Positions 16,266 to 20,333 of a DNA stretch of 20,333 nt are shown piece by piece (the stretch's first letter is position 1; each line of letters begins with the position of its first letter). The DNA comes from an uncultured Clostridia bacterium. GTDB lineage: Bacteria; Bacillota; Clostridia; Lachnospirales; CAG-274. The stretch lies in the NCBI GenBank assembly GCA_947629215.1, contig CANRCU010000008.1, positions 1 to 20,333 of the forward strand. Reading direction: 5' to 3'. The notes beneath the pieces are model-generated. The model was not told the origin of the DNA, did not search any database, and was given only the letters and a program-made list of their open reading frames with translations. The translations under genes were made by a program, and so were the position numbers.

Positions 16266-16450
16266 GTGTTTTGCAAATATTTTTTTAAAAAATTTTTCTA
16301 TAGTAAATTTTCAAAGTAAATGCAACAGTGTAATTTAGTTGTTGCATTTACTTTGAGAAGAATACAATGGTTGCATTTAGTCTGAGAAAAGTGAATGTTT
16401 TTAGATTCGGATCCGAATGTAAGCGCCATCGCCGAAGGCGACTTCAGCCC

Positions 16451-16480
16451 TTGACAATGGCAGAGAAAAAGTGGTACAAT
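16451..16480 (+). promoter_or_regulatory. Strong sigma-70 promoter inside the MITE-like element
   Basis: TTGACA (16451-16456), an 18-bp spacer and TACAAT (16475-16480), with TGG forming an extended -10. No coding gene follows on this strand. The expected RNA start is near A16487. Confidence 0.65.
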
Positions 16481-16486
16481 TTATAT

Positions 16487-16660
16487 ATCAACGGGACAAA
16501 ATAAAGTGAATGTTTTTGAGTTCGTCGCCGTTGGTAATTTACTCCACCCACTTTTTCTTCTATTGTCAAGGGTGGCGTAATTTTTCGACAGATATATCTC
16601 TCATAGTAAATGCAACCGTGGTTGCGTTTAGTCTGAGAATTTCGTTTCTCGGGCTTTTTT
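16487..16660 (+). ncRNA. Candidate structured small RNA, about 170 nt
   Basis: It is bounded by the promoter at 16451-16480 and the intrinsic terminator at 16631-16660. Predicted pairing: the very 5' end ATCAACGG (16487-16494) with CCGTTGGT (16528-16535), 8 bp including one G-U; CCACCC (16544-16549) with GGGTGG (16570-16575), leaving a 20-nt pyrimidine-rich loop; and AGTAAATGCAACC (16605-16617) with GGTTGCGTTTAGT (16620-16632). There is no ribosome site with a meaningful reading frame. The function is unknown, and I recognise no known RNA family. It could be a genuine regulator or a by-product of the element. Confidence 0.5.
16631..16660 (+). terminator. Intrinsic terminator of the candidate small RNA
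   Basis: Stem GTCTGAGAA (16631-16639) / TTCTCGGGC (16646-16654), 9 bp with two G-U pairs and a 6-base loop, followed by six T. The 5' arm coincides with the outer part of the repeat motif GTCTGAGAA. Confidence 0.6.
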
Positions 16661-16805
16661 GTCGTGCCTTATTTTTTCTATTTTCAGTGTTTTTATAGTC
16701 TTTTTTTGTTTTTTTCATACTTACTGCAACCGATTTTTCAAAGTAAATGCAAGGTCTTTTTGATTGTTGCATTTACTTTGAGAATTTACGAAAATTTTTC
16801 TATAA

Positions 16806-16831
16806 AAAAACGACACCCGAGTGCCGCTTTA
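16806..16831 (-). terminator. Second copy of the glnQ-side terminator
   Basis: A 26-base sequence identical to 17075-17100. On the minus strand it reads CGGCAC, loop TCGG, GTGTCG, then TTTTT, an intrinsic terminator with a UCGG tetraloop. No gene ends immediately before it. It would stop read-through from the first copy, or an RNA from the repeat region 16832-17074. Confidence 0.55.
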
Positions 16832-16832
16832 A

Positions 16833-17074
16833 GACCGTCAAAAATTTTTTTGTAAAACTAACTTAAAGCGTCGCAGACTAATATCCGCAGGCGAAATTTA
16901 TTTTCTATGCACCGCAAAAAAGCAATGCGGACGCACGAAGTGCGGCTTTTGGCGTAGCCAAAAGTGCTTTTGCCGAGGAAAACAGCGAGTTTCAAAACTC
17001 GTTAGAGTTGCCGGAACGAGCTGTTTATACTTATGCTTAAACTCGAAAAAGTCCCAACAGGACTTTTTCGACAT
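16833..17074. repeat. Structured intergenic repeat, copy 1 (inverted relative to copy 2)
   Basis: A gene-free stretch made of palindromes. These include GCAC/GTGC (16933-16943), CTTTTGGC/GCCAAAAG (16946-16964), CGAGTT/AACTCG (16986-17001), AAACAG/CTGTTT (16980-16985 with 17021-17026) and an 11-bp stem CGAAAAAGTCC/GGACTTTTTCG (17044-17070). The 26 bases at 16868-16893 are an exact inverted copy of 18712-18737, and GCCGAGGAAAA-AGCGAGT (16972-16990) also recurs inverted near 18681-18699. No protein gene is supported here. Confidence 0.65.
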
Positions 17075-17100
17075 AAAAACGACACCCGAGTGCCGCTTTA
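17075..17100 (-). terminator. Intrinsic terminator of the permease-ATPase operon
   Basis: On the minus strand, CGGCAC-TCGG-GTGTCG (6 bp, one G-U) followed by TTTTT, starting 15 bases after the ATPase stop codon. AAAG upstream can pair with the T-run to lengthen the stem. Confidence 0.7.
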
Positions 17101-17114
17101 TTGACAATATATAC

Positions 17115-17852
17115 TTACAAAACTTTTTTGAGAAAGGCGTTTATCCTTTCGCTGCCGCTGTTTTCAAGCACTTCTTCGGGCGAGCCGAAAGCCGCCGTAT
17201 ACCCCCCGTCAAGAAAGAGTATCTTATTGGCTGCCTCTCTTGCAAACCCTATTTCATGCGTAACGATAAGCATAGTCATATTTTCTTTTGAAAGCTCTCT
17301 TATTACATTCAGCACTTCGCCCGTCAATTCGGGGTCAAGCGCCGATGTCGGCTCGTCAAACAGCATTACATCGGGTTTTAACATAAGCGCACGCGCAATT
17401 GCGACACGCTGTTTCTGACCGCCCGACAAATTCTTCGGCATTTCGTGCAGCTTATCGGCAAGACCGACTTTTGTGAGCATTTCAAGCGCAAGTGCGGCTA
17501 TATCCGCCCTGCTGCCTTTTTTTTGCATAAGCGGCGCAAGCATAAGATTTTTTTCTATATCCATATGCGGAAAAAGATTAAAATGCTGAAATACCATGCC
17601 CGTTTTGTCGAGTATAGCTTTTTTCTCTTTATTTTTCGGATATTTTCCGTCTTTGCAAAGGTATTTGCCGTCTATGATGATGTCGCCGCCGTCTGCCTCT
17701 TCCAAATCTATAAGGCTGCGCAAAAATGTGCTTTTGCCCGAACCCGACGGTCCAAGAATGGCTACCACATCACCTTTTTCAACTTTAAGGTCAATATCCC
17801 TGAGTACATGGAGAGAACCGAAACTTTTTTTCAGATGCCGAACTTCTATCAT
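17115..17852 (-). CDS. glnQ: Polar amino-acid ABC transporter, ATP-binding protein
   Basis: A 245-residue ABC ATPase of the GlnQ/HisP group that powers amino-acid import. Walker A is GPSGSGKST (34-42), the Q-loop is Gln89 (VFQHFNLFPH), the signature is LSGGQKQR (142-149), Walker B is DVMLFDEPTSALD (161-173) and the H-loop is in VTHEIGFARE. There is a small basic insert, KDGKYPKNKEKK, at about 67-78, not unusual in this group. The start ATG at 17852 follows AGGAGG and lies 11 bases after the permease stop, so the two genes are coupled. The substrate is not determined; glutamine is only the family name. Confidence 0.93.
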   Translation of the reverse strand: MIEVRHLKKSFGSLHVLRDIDLKVEKGDVVAILGPSGSGKSTFLRSLIDLEEADGGDIIIDGKYLCKDGKYPKNKEKKAILDKTGMVFQHFNLFPHMDIEKNLMLAPLMQKKGSRADIAALALEMLTKVGLADKLHEMPKNLSGGQKQRVAIARALMLKPDVMLFDEPTSALDPELTGEVLNVIRELSKENMTMLIVTHEIGFAREAANKILFLDGGYTAAFGSPEEVLENSGSERINAFLKKVL

Positions 17853-17863
17853 TTCATTCCCTC

Positions 17864-18514
17864 CTAATACTCAAATTTCTTTTCGATAAGTTTAAAAACA
17901 AAGGTCAGCGCATAACTCATCACAAGGTAAAATGCCGCTGCGACCACAAACGCCGATATTTGCGTGGTTCTGTTGACAATGCTCTGTGTCACTTTCAACA
18001 AGTCGGTAAGACCTATGGCGGTTATAAGCGCCGTATCTTTTATAAGTATTATCGCCTCGTTTGATATGGCGGGCAGAGCTATCCTGAACATCTGAGGCAG
18101 TACAATTTTTGTTCTTGTCTGCATATCGGTCAGCCCCAAAACTTTAGCCGCCTCATACTGTCCTTTGTCGACCGAGAGCAGGCCGCCCCTGAATATCTCG
18201 GCAAAGTAAGCGCCGTAATTCAGTATAAAAGCAATAGCGCCTGCATTGAACCTGTCTTTTATAACAAGATACTTGCCCACAAGCGGCATATACGGCAGAC
18301 CGAAGTATACGAAAAATATCTGCAAAAGCAGCGGCGTTCCGCGCATTATCAATATGTAAAACCCGACTATACGGCTTATAACGGGGTTTTTTGAGGTATA
18401 TAGAAACGTCAGGCAAAGCCCCAGCGGCATAGACAGAGCTATTGTTATAAAAAACAGCTTCAACGTCAGCTCGCAGCCCGTAAGCATCTGGGGTATCCAT
18501 TCGTTAAGCGGCAT
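17864..18514 (-). CDS. glnP: Polar amino-acid ABC transporter, permease protein
   Basis: A 216-residue membrane component of the HisM/GlnP family. About five helices are visible. The cytoplasmic EAA loop that docks the ATPase reads EAAKVLGLTDMQTRTKIVLPQ over about 20 residues near position 145. Early family motifs are MRGTPLLLQIFF and GAYFAEIFRGG. The start at 18514 (MPLNEWIPQ) is chosen because AAAGGAG precedes it; the upstream GTG at 18523 overlaps that ribosome site. It is first of two genes with the ATPase. Its binding-protein gene lies upstream but beyond a 380-base repeat-rich gap. A TATAAT lies upstream at 18576-18581, without a clear -35. Confidence 0.92.
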   Translation of the reverse strand: MPLNEWIPQMLTGCELTLKLFFITIALSMPLGLCLTFLYTSKNPVISRIVGFYILIMRGTPLLLQIFFVYFGLPYMPLVGKYLVIKDRFNAGAIAFILNYGAYFAEIFRGGLLSVDKGQYEAAKVLGLTDMQTRTKIVLPQMFRIALPAISNEAIILIKDTALITAIGLTDLLKVTQSIVNRTTQISAFVVAAAFYLVMSYALTFVFKLIEKKFEY

Positions 18515-18542
18515 AAAAGTCACTCCTTTATTTTATCGACCG

Positions 18543-18573
18543 GGTAAGACCGCCTTTTAAGAGGTGGGTCTTA
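18543..18573 (-). promoter_or_regulatory. Leader hairpin before the permease gene
   Basis: On the minus strand, GTAAGACC (18566-18573) pairs with GGTCTTAC (18543-18550), an 8-bp stem with a 15-base loop, just downstream of a TATAAT at 18576-18581 and upstream of the ribosome site. It has no T-run and so is not a simple terminator. It could be a protective 5' stem or a regulatory leader. Confidence 0.35.
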
Positions 18574-18581
18574 CTATTATA

Positions 18582-18604
18582 GGGGTGTCGATTTGCGACA
18601 CCCC
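18582..18604. repeat. Repeated hairpin, second copy
   Basis: GGGGTGTCG-ATTTG-CGACACCCC has a perfect 9-bp stem and is identical, loop included, to the argS terminator core at 6166-6188. Here neither side carries a good T-run, and it lies upstream of the permease gene. Confidence 0.6.
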
Positions 18605-18608
18605 CCTT

Positions 18609-18640
18609 GAATGAAATGCAAGCATTTCATTCAGTTTTTT
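18609..18640 (+). terminator. Plus-strand terminator in the permease upstream region
   Basis: An 11-bp perfect stem GAATGAAATGC (18609-18619) / GCATTTCATTC (18622-18632), then AG and six T. No plus-strand gene ends near it. It may block antisense transcription or belong to the repeat cluster. Confidence 0.55.
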
Positions 18641-18793
18641 CACAATGAATAAAGAGGCTCGTGCCGACCGTTGGTCGGCGACTCGCTCTTTTCCTCGGCG
18701 AAATTCGATTCCGCCTGCGGATATTAGTCTGCGACGCCAAAGTTACTTAGAAAAATTTTGCAAGTAACCTTTATCTAAAAATTCACTTTTTAG
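18641..18793. repeat. Structured intergenic repeat, copy 2
   Basis: A gene-free stretch with AAAGAG/CTCTTT (18651-18656 with 18686-18691), the inner hairpin GCCGACC-GTT-GGTCGGC (18663-18679), CCTCGGC near 18693-18699, the 26-base exact inverted copy of 16868-16893 at 18712-18737, then GTTACTT/AAGTAAC (18742-18768) and CTAAAAA/TTTTTAG (18775-18793). It matches copy 1 in block order but lacks the GCAC and CTTTTGGC hairpins of copy 1. No protein gene is supported here. Confidence 0.65.
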
Positions 18794-18833
18794 CAAATAT
18801 TTTAGTTTTGCGACACCCCATACAAAGATTTCT

Positions 18834-18866
18834 AAAAAACCGTCGAATATGAGTACGCTGTTCGAC
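18834..18866 (-). terminator. Terminator of the binding-protein gene
   Basis: On the minus strand, GTCGAA (18861-18866) / TTCGAC (18842-18847) then GGTTTTTT. It lies 28 bases after the stop codon, so most transcripts of the binding-protein gene should end before the permease. Confidence 0.6.
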
Positions 18867-18894
18867 CCGTATTTTCACAAATCGGAAGAAATTC

Positions 18895-19752
18895 TCAGCT
18901 TTCGCTTTCGGGATGTTCGTATATGTCATCGCCGAACCATTTTGTGGATATTTCGGCTGCCGTACCGTCTGCCGACAGCTCGTCAAGAGCGCCCTGAAGT
19001 GTGCCTATAAGCGCAGTGTTGCCTTTCTTTGCGGCAATACCGTAGAGTTCGTCGCCGAAATTACCGTCCTCGATTATCCTGAAATTATTTTCGTTGTTTG
19101 CAAGATAATATTTAACGACTATCTCATCGGCAACTACCGCGTCAACTCTGCCTATCGCAAGATCTTGGAATGCAAGAACGTTTGTATCGTATTTTACAAC
19201 GTCGCCAAGACTTGATACCATTTCATCGGCCTCTACCGCATCAAGCGCGGAAGAACCGTCCTGCAAGCCGACAATTTTGCCCGAAAGGTCGGCTTTTGAC
19301 TGTATAGCCGAATCCTGCGGAACAAGGATTATCTGAGTGTTTTTAAGATAAGGCTTTGTAAATTCCATGGATTCGACACGTTCGTCTGTCATGGTAAAGC
19401 CGTTCCAAATCAGGTCAATTGAACCGCTGTCCAGCTCAAGCTCTTTGGTATCCCAGTCGATAGGCTGAAATTCCACTTCGACACCCATTTTTTCGCCCGC
19501 TGCCTTTGCCAGGTCAATGTCAAAGCCAACAAGTTCGTTCTGTTCGTCCCTGAAACCCATCGGCGGAAATTCGTCGTCAAGACCTATGATTATCTTATCG
19601 CCGTCAAATGTTTCCGTTGTTTCGCCGCCGACATTTTCAGCGGACTGTGCTGTTGTTTCATTGTTTTCGCTTTCGGGCGCAGCGCCGCCGCTGCATCCTG
19701 CTACGCCTGCCAGCATAAATGTTGCAAGCGCAAGACCGAGTAATTTTTTCAT
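18895..19752 (-). CDS. Amino-acid ABC transporter, substrate-binding lipoprotein
   Basis: A 285-residue solute-binding protein, family 3, anchored outside the membrane. The lipoprotein signal is MKKLLGLALATFMLAGVAGC, with the lipid-modified Cys20, followed by a Ser/Glu/Thr-rich linker to about residue 50. The binding domain begins KIIIGLDDEFPPMGFRDEQ and shows GFDIDLAKAAGEKMG, IDLIWNGFTMTDER and FTKPYL, all typical of the polar amino-acid group. The C-terminus ends KWFGDDIYEHPESES. GGAGG stands 9 bases before the ATG at 19752. It probably serves the permease and ATPase encoded downstream, although a terminator and repeat region lie between. The ligand is undetermined. Confidence 0.93.
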   Translation of the reverse strand: MKKLLGLALATFMLAGVAGCSGGAAPESENNETTAQSAENVGGETTETFDGDKIIIGLDDEFPPMGFRDEQNELVGFDIDLAKAAGEKMGVEVEFQPIDWDTKELELDSGSIDLIWNGFTMTDERVESMEFTKPYLKNTQIILVPQDSAIQSKADLSGKIVGLQDGSSALDAVEADEMVSSLGDVVKYDTNVLAFQDLAIGRVDAVVADEIVVKYYLANNENNFRIIEDGNFGDELYGIAAKKGNTALIGTLQGALDELSADGTAAEISTKWFGDDIYEHPESES

Positions 19753-19788
19753 TTGAATAAACCTCCGTTTGTTTTTTTGTATATTTCT

Positions 19789-19817
19789 ACTTTACCATAT
19801 AAAGCGCCGATTGTAAA
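19789..19817 (-). promoter_or_regulatory. Promoter of the binding-protein gene
   Basis: On the minus strand, TTTACA (19812-19817), 17 bp and TAAAGT (19789-19794). It lies about 37 bases before the start codon. Confidence 0.6.
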
Positions 19818-19847
19818 GTTTTTTCTTGTCATATTGTGCCGTTGATA

Positions 19848-20333
19848 TTATTCCTCGCTTTTGCACTCGTCCATACATTCGGGCTTTTTGACAATAAACT
19901 GACGCTGACTGTCAAGTTTTTCCCATACGCCCTCAAGTGCCTCGCCGAAACGCTGAAAATGCACTATCTCACGCTCGCGTAAAAATCTGAGCGGTTCAAG
20001 AACATCGGGGTCGTCGGTCATATTCATAAGATATTCATAAGTCGAACGCGCCTTTTGTTCTGCTGCCATATCTTCATAGAGGTCTGTTACGGGGTCGCCT
20101 TTTGATTGCAGGACAGCCGCCGTAAACGGTACGCCCGAGGCGCTTGCGGGATATATGCCCGTTCCGTGGTCAACATAATAGCTGTCAAAGCCCGATTTCT
20201 TTATTTCCTCTATATCAAGGTCGCGGCTGAGCTGGTGGCAAATAGCGCCTATCATTTCCAAATGTGCAAGCTCCTCGGTGCCTATATCGTTAAGCACGGC
20301 TTTTGATTTGGGAGTTATTGCCGTATAGCGCTG
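19848..20333 (-). CDS. cotJC: Manganese catalase / spore-coat CotJC family protein (partial)
   Basis: 161 residues of the C-terminal part are visible; the frame stays open to the right edge (QRYTAITPKSKAVLNDIGTEELAHLEMI), so the true start lies beyond it and the GTG at 20297 is internal. The protein is a ferritin-like di-manganese catalase of the CotJC type, which breaks down hydrogen peroxide and is often a spore-coat component. The metal-site motifs are GTEELAHLEM (ligands Glu and His) and EREIVHFQRFGE (Glu, His), with AAEQKARSTYEYL between. KGDPVTDLYEDMAAEQKAR matches CotJC closely. The C-terminus (KKPECMDECKSEE) is short and Cys-containing. If it is in the coat, it suggests a spore-former. 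No clear terminator follows. Confidence 0.9.
   Translation of the reverse strand, partial: QRYTAITPKSKAVLNDIGTEELAHLEMIGAICHQLSRDLDIEEIKKSGFDSYYVDHGTGIYPASASGVPFTAAVLQSKGDPVTDLYEDMAAEQKARSTYEYLMNMTDDPDVLEPLRFLREREIVHFQRFGEALEGVWEKLDSQRQFIVKKPECMDECKSEE

Larger units (their letters stand above)
16289..16804. mobile_element. MITE-like element with terminal inverted repeats and flanking direct repeats
   Basis: Bases 16303-16327 and 16765-16789 are 25-bp terminal inverted repeats differing at one position; they share TCAAAGTAAATGCAACA. They are flanked by identical 14-base direct repeats, AAAATTTTTCTATA, at 16289-16302 and 16791-16804. The interior has no credible protein gene but carries further copies of the AGTAAATGCAAC motif in both directions (16341-16355, 16369-16381, 16605-16632), a promoter and a terminator. 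The structure fits a non-autonomous transposon, perhaps built by nested insertions. The TGCAAC ends are reminiscent of some IS families, but I cannot name one. The direct repeats are A/T-rich, so chance contributes to their match. Confidence 0.6.

Noticed and set aside
16564..16569. TTGACA on the minus strand at the inverted copy, considered as a second promoter
   Set aside because: No -10-like hexamer lies at 16-19 bp; the sequence there is GGAGTA or TGGAGT.
16487..16660. Identity of the candidate RNA as 6S RNA
   Set aside because: 6S RNA forms one long hairpin with a central bubble; here the best pairing gives three separate stems.
16303..16790. Repeated motif cluster considered as a CRISPR array
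   Set aside because: Repeats are short, in both orientations, irregularly spaced and without unique uniform spacers; no cas gene is near.
16898..17107. Minus-strand reading frame of 69 codons in the repeat region
   Set aside because: It reads through the palindromes and the terminator, and its residues are simply translated hairpins.
20106..20306. Plus-strand reading frame opposite the manganese catalase
   Set aside because: It is a shadow of the strongly conserved catalase frame on the other strand.

Overview
The window looks like chromosome from an anaerobic, Gram-positive Clostridia-type bacterium (Firmicutes), perhaps a gut or rumen member of the Oscillospirales/Ruminococcaceae. The evidence is indirect: AGGAGG-type ribosome sites, several TTG starts, a dgt-dnaG-rpoD gene order, duplicated FeoA with a FeoB-associated Cys-rich peptide, a CotJC/manganese-catalase gene, and a STAS-kinase fusion whose kinase half resembles a family I recall from rumen bacteria. 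No rRNA, tRNA, CRISPR array or prophage was seen.

Layout. Bases 1-578 hold the 3' end of one feoB. Next come a secreted CAP-domain protein (670-1332, +) and a convergent PAP2 membrane phosphatase (1427-2410, -) sharing a terminator. Bases 2592-5980 (+) form a probable operon: a STAS/kinase fusion, a broken tyrosine-phosphatase-like lipoprotein, a small membrane protein and birA. argS (-) and dgt-dnaG-rpoD (+) diverge from a common promoter region at about 8000-8190. The GTPase gene ysxC/engB (-) faces rpoD.

The feo operon (16160 to 13128, -) encodes FeoA, FeoA, FeoB and the Cys-rich peptide. It has a consensus-like promoter and two palindromes that resemble DtxR/IdeR iron boxes. A polar amino-acid ABC transporter follows (19752 to 17115, -), with its binding-protein gene separated from the permease and ATPase genes. 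A partial manganese catalase runs off the right edge.

The most unusual part is the DNA around the transporter. Bases 16303-16790 form a gene-less, transposon-like element with 25-bp terminal inverted repeats and 14-bp flanking direct repeats. Inside it are a strong sigma-70-type promoter and an intrinsic terminator that would delimit a structured RNA of about 170 nt. Beside it, at 16806-17100 and 18543-18866, are duplicated terminators and an inverted pair of structured repeats whose outer stem shows a compensatory change. These repeats flank the permease and ATPase genes. The novelty of the RNA and the repeats cannot be judged from this window alone.
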